Shown here one piece after another: positions 7,435-16,001 of a stretch of DNA of 22,175 nucleotides. Source of the stretch: an uncultured Eremococcus sp. (GTDB taxonomy: Bacteria; Bacillota; Bacilli; Lactobacillales; Aerococcaceae); contig CALUDO010000018.1 in NCBI GenBank assembly GCA_943914835.1, positions 1-22,175 on the forward strand. The letters run 5' to 3'. The notes under the pieces are model-generated. The model was given only the letters and a program-made list of their open reading frames with translations, was not told where the DNA came from and searched no databases. The position numbers and the translations under genes are program-made. Position 1 is the stretch's first letter. Each line of letters starts with the position of its first letter.

Positions 7435-8250
7435 TTATTCTGTAGTATCTTGTCCCTCTTGGGAGGCAGCTTCTGGGTCATTACTTGACTCTTCCGGATT
7501 CTCGCTTTGGTCTTCTTGGGAAGCCTGGTCGCGGTCTTTCTTGGTCTCAAAGCCAATTCCCTCTATTTGGCCATCAACGACTTGGGCAGCGACGCCCGTA
7601 ATGTCATCCTCTTCCAGGCCACTTTCATCTCCGTAGAAGCCCCAGACATATTCAATCCCCTTCTTGTCGGCTAAGAGATTTTCTTGCTCGGGGCTACCAA
7701 AGAGTTTCTCTAAGGCTTTAAGGATGTCCACCTCAGGCTGTTGGACCAAGTTATTGAGGTCTTCTTCTTTAATGGCTAGTGGCTTGAGCATTTTCTCAGT
7801 CAGGTTAGACCGGTATACTTGTGTCACCTGGTCATTGTCAAGGTATACTGCTAATTGTAAGACGCGGTCGGGTTGTTCAGGATTGGCTGCAACATAGGTA
7901 TACACATCCGATTGATCATATTTAGTCTTTAAGGATGGTTCTCCCATAATCTCAGTTAATTGGTCGATAGAGATAGGGCCTTGGTCATGGGCTTGGCTTA
8001 ACTGATCGAAACGCCCCTCAAAGTCATCCAGGGTCATTATCTGGTTAATATTAAAGGGAATCGTGGGTTGCATATATAGGGTGACTTCATCCTCTGAGAA
8101 GGGATGTTGTCCATTGCCTTCACGATCGGAAGGAGAATTTTCTGATTGATTCTCCTCTGCTTGGACTTGATAGAATTGGCTAGGTAGGGGAGTGGTGATG
8201 AAAGCAAGAGCCAAACTGGCTGTCGCGAATAGGGTCGAGCTTTTTTTCAT
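7435..8250 (-). CDS. Secreted acidic protein of unknown function, two similar halves
   Basis: I do not recognise a named family for this 271-residue protein. Residues 1-31 form a signal peptide with likely cleavage after VQA; there is no lipobox, so it should be released or loosely wall-bound. The mature part has two halves of about 75 residues. The first, 72-150, contains a FEGRFDQL start and a TEIMGEP turn; the second, 160-237, contains KALEKLFGSPEQ. Both end in strand-rich segments (VYTYV...LQLAVYLDN and YVWGFYG...GVAAQVVDGQ). That layout recalls the tandem SmpA/OmlA or BLIP-like folds of small Gram-positive secreted proteins. The last 35 residues are a disordered Glu/Gln/Ser tail. The ATG at 8250 has GGAGG just upstream on the minus strand. 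It is a single-gene unit. Confidence 0.8.
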   Translation of the reverse strand: MKKSSTLFATASLALAFITTPLPSQFYQVQAEENQSENSPSDREGNGQHPFSEDEVTLYMQPTIPFNINQIMTLDDFEGRFDQLSQAHDQGPISIDQLTEIMGEPSLKTKYDQSDVYTYVAANPEQPDRVLQLAVYLDNDQVTQVYRSNLTEKMLKPLAIKEEDLNNLVQQPEVDILKALEKLFGSPEQENLLADKKGIEYVWGFYGDESGLEEDDITGVAAQVVDGQIEGIGFETKKDRDQASQEDQSENPEESSNDPEAASQEGQDTTE

Positions 8251-8400
8251 AGGTTACCTCCGTTGATTAAATAATTATTATTAGGTTAAGCTTATCAGAA
8301 AGCGAAAGGTCTATGCAAGTTATTATATAGCCTTAATTGAAAATGAAGGTGTTCGCCTAAGTATATTATGAAATCCACCCTAATATTCTTTCCTAACACA

Positions 8401-8409
8401 TGCTATAAT
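8401..8409 (+). promoter_or_regulatory. Extended -10 promoter of the ClC gene
   Basis: TGCTATAAT gives a perfect TATAAT at 8404-8409 with a TG extension. A -35 is not evident. The start codon chosen lies 35 bases further on. Confidence 0.6.
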
Positions 8410-8443
8410 GAAAAAAGATTGATTGAAGAAAGGAAGCATTGGC

Positions 8444-9982
8444 ATGCAAAAACATCCCGAAAGGCATTTTAATTATCAGTTGATTATAGAGAGTATACTT
8501 GTTGGGGCCTTAGCTTCTTTAGGAGCCGTAGGTTACCGTTTTCTCTTGACCTATGCCTCTGATTTGTCGGTGTGGATGTATTCGCAAAGGCATGCTTTAG
8601 CTATAGTGGCCAGTCTGGTTTTTCTTATAGCTGCAGCAAAGTTAACAGCCTGGCTTTTGTCCTATGCACCATATAGTGGTGGGTCGGGGATTCCTCAAGT
8701 TATGGGAGAATTTTCAGGTTTGATGAAGATGCGATCACTAAGAATTATAGTGTCTAAGTATCTCGGTGGTCTTTTATCTATGATTGCTGGTATGTCCCTG
8801 GGTCGAGAAGGTCCCTCCATTCAAATTGGGGCTGCTATGGGCAAATGGACCTCAAAGAAATTGGGAGAAGATTTGACCCGTGAGCGTTTACTTATTACAG
8901 CTGGGGCTGCCGCTGGTTTAGCCGCTGCTTTCAATGCTCCCATTGCGGCCACTCTTTTTGTTTTAGAAGAAGTCCATAAGAATATTGGAACTCAGATTCT
9001 CCTGCCTGCCTTCATTGCATCTCTGACCTCTGACTATTTATCTAAATTAGCCTTTGGTATGACTCCTTCCTTTCATATTGAAGTGGTGAATGTCCTTCCT
9101 TCCAATCAATATCTTCATTTGATTGGTTTGGGGATTCTATGTGCTCTAGTGGGTTGGGCTTTTGTGAGTGGCCTCTTAGGCTTTCAAACTTTAGCTAAGA
9201 AATATCTACCCAAGATGGAGCTTCGGGTATTAGTGGGTTTTGTTATAGCTGGTGTTGTAGGTTATTTCCTGACAATCTTAACGGGGTCTGGACATGACTT
9301 GGTTGAAACATTGCTAGAGAGCCCAGCCAGTCTGAATTTCTTGCTAGCACTTTTGCTGGGTAAGTTGATTTTCACTTGCTTGTCATATGATTCAGGTGTA
9401 CCCGGGGGAATCTTCCTACCGGTTCTAGTATTGGGATCTTTAACGGGTATGATTTATTTCCAACTTGTCCAGGCTTTGGGTATGGACGTGACAGCTTTCT
9501 GGCAGAATTTTGTTATTTTTGGTATGACAGGAATTCTGACGGCGGTTGTACGGTCGCCGATTACGTCGATTCTCTTGGTATCAGAAATGACTGGGAGCTT
9601 AAGTCATATTCTTTCCATTTCAATTGTGGCAGCTGTAGCCTACTTACTTATGGAATGGTTAGATATCGAACCCATTTATGAATCCTTATATGAGCGAATG
9701 TTTGACCGGGTCAAGCCTAGTGCATTGGATTTAGACAAGGTGACCCTGCAGTATGTCATTCCTTCTTACTCTGACCTGGTGGGTAAGAAGATTAAAGAAA
9801 TGGACTTACCGGCCGACACCTTAATTGTCTCTATGAAACGAGGACAGGAAGATATTATCCCTACTGGCCAGGTGACCCTGTTAGGGATGGATAAGATTAT
9901 GGTTTTATGCAATTTATCCTCGGTGGGACAAGTTCGAGATTATTTCCGCCAACTGGGTGAAGAAACTGTGCCAGACCGGTAG
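8444..9982 (+). CDS. ClC-type chloride/proton antiporter with C-terminal TrkA-C-like domain
   Basis: This 512-residue membrane protein moves chloride across the membrane, probably in exchange for protons. The three anion-pathway motifs are intact: GSGIPQ (80-85), GREGPS (120-125, with gating glutamate E122), and PGGIFLP in the C-terminal half. E122 is the external gating glutamate kept in exchangers of this family. The last 75 or so residues, from YVIPSYSDL to the end, form a soluble TrkA-C (RCK_C)-like domain, which in such fusions is thought to sense a ligand. The ATG at 8444 is preferred, with AGGA at 8431-8434. An in-frame TTG at 8423 would add seven residues but lies too close to the promoter for a ribosome site. 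The gene stands alone. Confidence 0.9.
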   Translation: MQKHPERHFNYQLIIESILVGALASLGAVGYRFLLTYASDLSVWMYSQRHALAIVASLVFLIAAAKLTAWLLSYAPYSGGSGIPQVMGEFSGLMKMRSLRIIVSKYLGGLLSMIAGMSLGREGPSIQIGAAMGKWTSKKLGEDLTRERLLITAGAAAGLAAAFNAPIAATLFVLEEVHKNIGTQILLPAFIASLTSDYLSKLAFGMTPSFHIEVVNVLPSNQYLHLIGLGILCALVGWAFVSGLLGFQTLAKKYLPKMELRVLVGFVIAGVVGYFLTILTGSGHDLVETLLESPASLNFLLALLLGKLIFTCLSYDSGVPGGIFLPVLVLGSLTGMIYFQLVQALGMDVTAFWQNFVIFGMTGILTAVVRSPITSILLVSEMTGSLSHILSISIVAAVAYLLMEWLDIEPIYESLYERMFDRVKPSALDLDKVTLQYVIPSYSDLVGKKIKEMDLPADTLIVSMKRGQEDIIPTGQVTLLGMDKIMVLCNLSSVGQVRDYFRQLGEETVPDR

Positions 9983-9990
9983 ATCACTTA

Positions 9991-10019
9991 AGGAGTCCGC
10001 AGATTGTGGGCTCCTTTTT
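9991..10019 (+). terminator. Terminator of the ClC gene
   Basis: AGGAGTCCGC (9991-10000) pairs with GTGGGCTCCT (10006-10015) with two G-U pairs, followed by TTTTT. Confidence 0.82.
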
Positions 10020-10100
10020 GATAAAATAGTTTATTAGTCTTCAAGATAGAATGAATTAGCTATTCATGATTAAATAGAAAAGTTTAAAGAGGAATTTAGC

Positions 10101-11448
10101 ATACGAAGACTATCAGCTCCTCTCGTGGGACTGGTCCTGACTTGGGTCATGCCAGGAAAGACACCAGAGGTTGAAGCTGAAACGGGGCCTTCTGGGACAT
10201 ATTGGCTTATTACAGATATCCATCATCTATCACCGGACCTATATAAAAGTGGAGACCGGATTCAAGCTATGCAAGCGTCAGCTGCAGGCTTGGATATATT
10301 TCAATCACCGGTACGCCTGCAAGCTTTGGTTTATCAAATTAAGGAGGCCAAGCCACGTCCCCAAGCCTTAATTGTGGCAGGAGATCTGACCTTTAATGGA
10401 GAGCGGGCTAGTTTGGAGGACCTGGCTCACTACTTGCATCAGATAGAAGACCTTGGGGTCCCAGTCTATGTAATCCCAGGCAATCATGATATTGCCAATG
10501 GTTGGGCCAGGGGCTTTGACAGTGACTCTAGCTACCCGGTAGACCAGGTTACGGCCGATTAATTTTCTACGACTATGTCTGACTTTGGTTACCAAGAGGC
10601 TAACTTAGACCACCGAGACCCGTCTTCTCTTTCTTATTCCTGTCTCTTAAGCCCTGGCCTTCGTCTGATAATGCTTGATTCCAACCGTTACCAAGACCAA
10701 GCCAACCAGGATCAACCCACTTCAGAGGGGCGAATCAAAGAAGTTAGCCTGGATTGGCTAGAGGAGGAATTAAAGCAAGTTCAAGCCAAGCAAGAAAAGG
10801 TCCTTTTGGTGCTCCATCATAATGGGCTTAATCATTTTGAAGCAATGAAAGGGGATTTTGCTGTAGACAATTGGGAAGACCTAGTAGACCTGTTAGATTA
10901 TTATCAGGTCCCAGTCAGCTTTTCAGGGCATATGCATGCTCAACATATTGGGGACTTCAAATCAGACGGACTTCAAACCAGACATTATGACCTGGCTACT
11001 GGATTTTTCAGTCTTTCCTTCATCCATGGGTCGGATTCAAGTAAGTGAATCTGGTTTATCTTATGATCAGCTTCTATTGGATGTGGATGCTTGGGCTCAT
11101 CTTCAAGACCATGACCTCTTCAATTCCTCGAATTATAGAAGTTACATGCAAGAAGTATTTGACCAAGCCAACCGTGCCTTGGCTACAGAAGCCATTTATG
11201 GAGACAACTATCTTGACAATCAGGCACCCAAGGAATATATGGTAGATTTTATCCTCAGGCTTAACCGAGACTTCTTTGCGGGGGTCATTGACCAAGATAA
11301 GGCCAGCTTTCAAGCGGACTATCACAAGTATAAGTCGTATTTCAAAGAAGCTAAGGCCTTCTTTCTGACAGACTATCTGGAGATATTGATGGGAGAAGTT
11401 GACCGAAATAATCGTCACATTCAGATAGAGTGGCCAAGTCACTCGTAA
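10101..11448 (+). pseudogene. Decayed secreted metallophosphoesterase (calcineurin-like)
   Basis: The reconstructed protein of about 448 residues would be an exported phosphodiesterase or phosphatase. Metal-site motifs are all still readable: DIHH near 10218, GDLT (10381), GNHD (10480), LHH (10811) and GHMH (10927). Three lesions break it. First, the expected start at 10101 reads ATA; it lies about 6 bases after AGAGGAA (10088-10094) and opens a signal-like segment (RRLSAPLVGLVLTWV). Second, a TAA at 10560-10562 interrupts the frame where relatives usually carry a residue such as Glu or Gln. Third, reading shifts by +1 in the five-T run at 11004-11008; dropping one T restores ATGFSVFPSSMGRIQV. 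Fragments 10125-10562, 10575-11048 and 10936-11448 remain open. Loss appears recent, since the motifs have not decayed. Confidence 0.88.
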
Positions 11449-11463
11449 TAGTCAAGGAAATAC

Positions 11464-11500
11464 AAAAAGGCTAGGGCCTTGTCAGGCCTAGCCTTTTTTT
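11464..11500. terminator. Bidirectional terminator between phosphoesterase pseudogene and brnQ
   Basis: AAAAAGGCTAGG (11464-11475) pairs perfectly with CCTAGCCTTTTT (11487-11498). Both strands end in T runs, so it serves both convergent transcripts. It overlaps the brnQ stop codon at 11499-11501. Confidence 0.92.
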
Positions 11501-12854
11501 AATTACGGGGTATTTTCTTATGTTGGAAGGTAATCATTGCACCGATGAGGAGTCCAACTAGGGCAGGTAAGACCCAGCCCAGACCATATTGGTAGAAGGG
11601 GAGAAGTTGAGAGGCTGCTGAAACTAGGTTTTCAATCCAAGCCTCTTGCCGGATGAAATCAGGAAGAGCATTCAGCGCATCAATCAAGGCGGCTAGACCG
11701 GTCATGAGAGTCACCCAAATATAGACAGGAGGGTGGTAGCCTAGGAAATAGGACCCCAGACCTAAGAGCGTTAAAGTAATGGTAAGAGGGTAAATAAACA
11801 TAAGTATGGGAAGGGTATATTGGGTTATCTTGGATAGACCAAGATTAGCAATGATTGTAGGTAGGATACAAGCTATAGCCGTGAAGCAAGGGTAAGAAAT
11901 CTTAGGAAAGAGATCGTGGAAGGTTTCCCCAAAGGCTGTGGTAAGACCGATGGCTGTTTTGAGGCAGGCTAGAAGAATAATAAGAGACAAGAAGCTAGCT
12001 CCAATGCTACCCAAATAGTGTTTGGAAATGAGGGCCAGGGAAAGCCCTCCGTTTTCCTGGACACCCAAGAGATTCACTGAAGATGCCCCTGTAAAACTAA
12101 GAAGACTATATATTAAGCCCATCATAAGAGCGGTCAGGAGCCCCGCTTTAATAACCTGGCGGGCAATGGATCCGGGCGCATCGATGCCCATGCTTTTGAC
12201 GGCGCGAATAATTAGGATGCCGAAGGCCAGGCCGGCTGGAGCATCCAGAGTGCTATAGCCTTGAACCAGACCTTGAGAGAAAGCCCGACCGGCTTGATAA
12301 TGGTCAAGAGGTTGGATATCTCCAGGATTCCCCATGGGAAAGATGATAGCTAAGGCAAACAAGATAGCTAAGAGGGTTAAGAAGAGAGGGTTCATATACT
12401 TTCCTATATAGTCAATTAACTTAGTGGGGTTCTGGGAAAACCACCAAGTGCACAAAAAGAAGGCTATAGAGAAGAAAGGCAAGTAGAGTGAGGATGACTC
12501 AGCTGGCAGCCAAGAGGCAAAACCAATTTCGTAAGAAGTTGATGCCAAGCGGGGAACGGCAAATAAGGGACCAATACAAAGGTAGAGAAGGATGGTGAAG
12601 AATTTAGCATAGCCAGGATGGATGGGGCTGGCTAATTCAATAATATCTCGGCTATTAGTCAACTCCATAACAATAATGGCTAGAAGGGGAAGACCAATAC
12701 CAGTGATTAAGAAACCAAGATTGGCCAGACCTACTTGTTGACCAGCCTCTTGTCCCATGTGGATGGGGAAAATTAAGTTTCCTGCTCCAAACAGGAGACC
12801 AAAGAGGGTAGAAGCTAAGAGGAGGGTTTGTTTAAAATGTATTTGTTTGTTCAT
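11499..12854 (-). CDS. brnQ: Branched-chain amino acid transport carrier BrnQ
   Basis: This 451-residue membrane protein imports leucine, isoleucine and valine with a coupling ion (sodium or proton). It is hydrophobic throughout with about 12 segments. The family signature FGAGNLIFP is at residues 22-30, followed by the usual conserved N-terminal half. Length is standard for LIVCS family members (430-460). I place the start at 12854, where AAGGA lies about 8 bases upstream; an in-frame ATG at 12899 would add 15 residues but sits upstream of the predicted start site. The gene is divergent from the M16C peptidase gene. I see no T-box leader in the roughly 30-base untranslated region. The gene is therefore unlikely to be controlled by tRNA-based attenuation. 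Confidence 0.93.
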   Translation of the reverse strand: MNKQIHFKQTLLLASTLFGLLFGAGNLIFPIHMGQEAGQQVGLANLGFLITGIGLPLLAIIVMELTNSRDIIELASPIHPGYAKFFTILLYLCIGPLFAVPRLASTSYEIGFASWLPAESSSLYLPFFSIAFFLCTWWFSQNPTKLIDYIGKYMNPLFLTLLAILFALAIIFPMGNPGDIQPLDHYQAGRAFSQGLVQGYSTLDAPAGLAFGILIIRAVKSMGIDAPGSIARQVIKAGLLTALMMGLIYSLLSFTGASSVNLLGVQENGGLSLALISKHYLGSIGASFLSLIILLACLKTAIGLTTAFGETFHDLFPKISYPCFTAIACILPTIIANLGLSKITQYTLPILMFIYPLTITLTLLGLGSYFLGYHPPVYIWVTLMTGLAALIDALNALPDFIRQEAWIENLVSAASQLLPFYQYGLGWVLPALVGLLIGAMITFQHKKIPRN

Positions 12855-12889
12855 GTTTTCATTCCTTCGGGGTGAATTAAATATAGTGC

Positions 12890-12918
12890 ATTCTACCACA
12901 GGACCTCAGGAGCAACAA
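12890..12918 (-). promoter_or_regulatory. brnQ: Promoter of brnQ
   Basis: On the minus strand TTGTTG (12913-12918) lies 17 bases before TAGAAT (12890-12895), with a TG extension just before the -10. Transcription would start about 30 bases before the ATG. Confidence 0.6.
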
Positions 12919-12957
12919 GCAGACCCCAAGAAAGAAACTCGAAATTCTAGTGAAAAA

Positions 12958-12987
12958 TTGGAAAGTGATTCAGAATTGCTTTAGAAT
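12958..12987 (+). promoter_or_regulatory. Promoter of the M16C peptidase gene
   Basis: TTGGAA (12958-12963) is 18 bases before TAGAAT (12982-12987). It lies back to back with the brnQ promoter, leaving about 40 bases between them for any shared regulator. Confidence 0.5.
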
Positions 12988-13034
12988 GAATGAATAAATA
13001 GATACGAATAGTAGGAATAGAAAGAGGCGTAAGT

Positions 13035-15929
13035 ATGACCTTTAAATTACTTGAAGAGCGGAACTTGAGTGATATTCAGTCTCAAGGCCACCTTTATGAA
13101 CATGGACCAACGGGGGCCCAAGTCCTTTGGTTAGAAAACCAGGATAGCAACCGGTCCTTTACAATTGCTTTCAAAACGCCACCCTATAGTGACAACGGTA
13201 TTACTCATATTATTGAACACTCCGTCTTGAATGGCTCACAGAAGTATCCTTCTAAAGAACCTTTTGTGGAATTATTGAAAGGATCATTGAATACCTTCCT
13301 TAATGCCATGACCTTCTCTGATAAGACAGTCTATCCTGTGGCTTCAACCAATCAGAAAGACTTTTCTAACTTGATGAGTGTCTACTTAGATGCTGTCTTT
13401 AAGCCTAATTTCTACCATAACCCAATGACTTTGAATCAAGAAGGTTGGCATTACCACCTAGAGTCCGCTGATGATGACCTGACCTATAAGGGGGTTGTTT
13501 TCAATGAAATGAAAGGGGCCACGGCTGCTCCTGAACAACAATTATATAATCATACCATGCGAGTTCTGTATCCCGATACCTTCTACGCCTATGAATCTGG
13601 CGGTATGCCAGCAGCCATTCCTGAATTGACCCAAGAAGAATTTGTTGATTATCACCGGCGCCACTATCACCCAGGGAATTCCTTAACGGTTATTTATGGG
13701 GACTTAGATATCCACGAAGCCTTGGCGCTACTTGGAGACTACTTTAATGATTTCACTCAAGCAGATGATCTGCCTGACTTGAAGGTAGATTTGCCTTTGC
13801 CTAAGCAATTGAAATTTAAGGAATCCTACTCCCTTCCTAGAGAGGAAAATCCTAGTCATAAAGATTACCTGGCCCTAGCTTGGCACACGTCAAAGTCAAC
13901 CGATACTTTAGAGGCAACTGCCTTAGAAATCTTAAATAAAATATTAATGGGTCATAATGAAGCCCCCCTCAAAAAAGCCCTTTTAGAGGCTGATCTGGCT
14001 GAAGATGTTTGGGGAGACTACTATGATTTTGGGTATCCAGGTGGCTATAGCTTGGTGGCTAAGTATACAGAGGCCGATAAGATGGCTGAATTTAAGGACC
14101 TGGTCAAAAAAACGCTGCAAACCTTGGTGGAAGAAGGAATTGACCGGCAAGTGATTGAGGCCGCCATTAATAAAATGACCTTTAACTTGAAGGAAGAAGC
14201 TATATCTGAAAGTGACCCCCGCGGTATTATATTTGGGCTTAAGGCTATTTCGGCCTGGGAATATGACCAAGCCCCCTTCGCTAACCTTGAGTTCACACCT
14301 ATTCTGAAAGAAATTGCGGAGCGAGCAGACCAAGGCTACTTTGAAGACTTGATTCAAAGTAAGCTTCTGGATAATCCCTTTATGGCTGAAATTATCCTGA
14401 CAGCTGACCCAGGTAAATCAGACCGTCAGGAAGCAGCAAGTGCTCGAGTTTTAGAAGACTACAAGGCTTCCTTGAGTCAGGATCAAGTGGAAGACCTAGT
14501 GGCTAATACTCAAGCCTTGATCAAACGTCAAGAAGAGGCCGATCGGCCGGAAGATTTGGCAAAGATTCCTAGCTTGACTCGGCAAGATTTAAGCGGTCAG
14601 GTGGCCTTAGAGGATATTCAAGTGACTGACTTTAAGGGACAAGGCCAAGTCTATTACTCCAAGCAGTTTACTTCTGGGATTGATTACCTTAGTCTTTACT
14701 TTGATATTTCTGACCTACCAGCCGATTTATATCCGGTTTTAAGCCTATATGCTTCATTATTGGGGAGGATTCCAAGTCAGCGTTATCCATTAGGAGACCT
14801 GCAAACTCAATTAGATCTCTATACGGGAGGGATCTCTGCTGGAATTCATATCCTAGAAGGTCAAGAAGGACACATTCGTCCATATTTCGTTATCAAGGGT
14901 AAGGCTTTGGAAGAGCATTTTGATCAACTTTTAGACCTAATGAAAGAAATTCTTTTAGCATCTAATCTGACAGCTGCTAAGGATATTAGTAAGTTGGTCC
15001 GTCGCCAGATTTCAAGTTTCCAAAATCAAATTAACTATACCTCACATGTCCTGGCTGTTGAACGGGGCTTAAGCCATACAAAGCCAGCTTATAAATTGAA
15101 TGAGCTCGTTTCAGGAATTGACTATTACAACTACCTTAAACGGTTGAGAAAACAATTCAAGGAGGGAGATGACCAGGAACTTCTTGAGGCCTTAGATCAA
15201 GTTCAGGACCTCCTGAATAACCGTCAACGAGTGAGCCTCTTCTATGTCGGCGGACAAGACCGGATTGCCCCCATAGTGGACCAGGTCAACTTTAGCTTGA
15301 AGGAGTTGAAGTCAGAGCCTCTAGGCGACCGTCAGAACTATCAAGCAGGACCCTTGGAAAATGAAGCCTTTGCGATTTCTCAAGAAGTGAATTATGTGGG
15401 GCTAGTGGCCAACAAATTAGCTGACCTGGAAGCCTCAGGACCAATGATGGTCTTGGCTACTATTTTAAGGTATGACTATTTATGGAATCGAGTCCGCGTT
15501 AAGGGAGGAGCTTATGGGGCTCTCTTCCGTCACTTAAGAGACGGTCATATTATGTTCTCTTCTTATCGAGATCCTAATTTAGTAGAATCATTGACGACCT
15601 ATTTACAAGTGCCCGAATATATTAGTCACCTAGACCTAAGTCCTTCTGATCTTTTGAAGTATATTATTGGGACCCTATCTACTATGGAACAACCTTTATC
15701 AGCTTACGACAAAGGTGTCAAAGCGCTCCAACTCTATCTGACTGATCAAAATGTGGCTACTTTGGTAGAACGTAAACAAGAAGTCCTGAATACCCAAATG
15801 GAAGATATCCTATCCTTAGCCGAAGACTTCAAGGTGGCTCTAAGAGAGCATTCCTTAGTTGTGATTGGCAACCAATCAAAGATTGAAGCCAATCGAGATC
15901 GCTTTGATCGGATTGCCGACCTTTATTAG
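13035..15929 (+). CDS. M16C zinc metallopeptidase (PreP/insulinase family)
   Basis: This 964-residue protein is a clam-shell peptidase that degrades short unstructured peptides inside a closed chamber. The inverted zinc motif HxxEH is HIIEH at residues 58-62 (H58, E61 catalytic, H62), and E158 in FNEMKG is the expected third ligand. The N-terminal fold is followed by a second M16 half, a central M16C-associated linker region, and a C-terminal half. There R819, R821 and Y827 (RVRVKGGAYG) fall where the substrate-carboxylate pair lies in the family. Full length is typical of single-chain PreP/Cym1 relatives. No signal peptide is seen, so it acts in the cytoplasm. Its ATG follows AAAGAGG at 13021-13027, and a terminator closes the unit. 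Confidence 0.92.
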   Translation: MTFKLLEERNLSDIQSQGHLYEHGPTGAQVLWLENQDSNRSFTIAFKTPPYSDNGITHIIEHSVLNGSQKYPSKEPFVELLKGSLNTFLNAMTFSDKTVYPVASTNQKDFSNLMSVYLDAVFKPNFYHNPMTLNQEGWHYHLESADDDLTYKGVVFNEMKGATAAPEQQLYNHTMRVLYPDTFYAYESGGMPAAIPELTQEEFVDYHRRHYHPGNSLTVIYGDLDIHEALALLGDYFNDFTQADDLPDLKVDLPLPKQLKFKESYSLPREENPSHKDYLALAWHTSKSTDTLEATALEILNKILMGHNEAPLKKALLEADLAEDVWGDYYDFGYPGGYSLVAKYTEADKMAEFKDLVKKTLQTLVEEGIDRQVIEAAINKMTFNLKEEAISESDPRGIIFGLKAISAWEYDQAPFANLEFTPILKEIAERADQGYFEDLIQSKLLDNPFMAEIILTADPGKSDRQEAASARVLEDYKASLSQDQVEDLVANTQALIKRQEEADRPEDLAKIPSLTRQDLSGQVALEDIQVTDFKGQGQVYYSKQFTSGIDYLSLYFDISDLPADLYPVLSLYASLLGRIPSQRYPLGDLQTQLDLYTGGISAGIHILEGQEGHIRPYFVIKGKALEEHFDQLLDLMKEILLASNLTAAKDISKLVRRQISSFQNQINYTSHVLAVERGLSHTKPAYKLNELVSGIDYYNYLKRLRKQFKEGDDQELLEALDQVQDLLNNRQRVSLFYVGGQDRIAPIVDQVNFSLKELKSEPLGDRQNYQAGPLENEAFAISQEVNYVGLVANKLADLEASGPMMVLATILRYDYLWNRVRVKGGAYGALFRHLRDGHIMFSSYRDPNLVESLTTYLQVPEYISHLDLSPSDLLKYIIGTLSTMEQPLSAYDKGVKALQLYLTDQNVATLVERKQEVLNTQMEDILSLAEDFKVALREHSLVVIGNQSKIEANRDRFDRIADLY

Positions 15930-15959
15930 TTATCCCATTAGCTTTAGATATTAATAAAG

Positions 15960-15990
15960 AAAAGCCAAGCTCTTCTGAGCTTGGCTTTTT
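15960..15990. terminator. Bidirectional terminator between peptidase and glycosyltransferase genes
   Basis: AAAAGCCAAGCTC (15960-15972) pairs perfectly with GAGCTTGGCTTTT (15977-15989) over a TTCT loop. The T run is strong on the plus strand and shorter on the minus strand. Confidence 0.9.
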
Positions 15991-16001
15991 TATGATGGTT
16001 T

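Noticed and set aside
11074..11442. A 122-codon minus-strand frame opposite the phosphoesterase pseudogene
   Set aside because: It is antisense to clear remnants of the phosphoesterase, has no ribosome site, and shows no recognisable motif.
12855..13020. T-box or other amino acid riboswitch upstream of brnQ
   Set aside because: The leader is only about 30 bases after the predicted start site and has no T-box sequence or terminator/antiterminator pair.
13983..14357. A 124-codon minus-strand frame inside the M16C peptidase gene
   Set aside because: The plus-strand gene has full-length family motifs throughout; the antisense frame is incidental.
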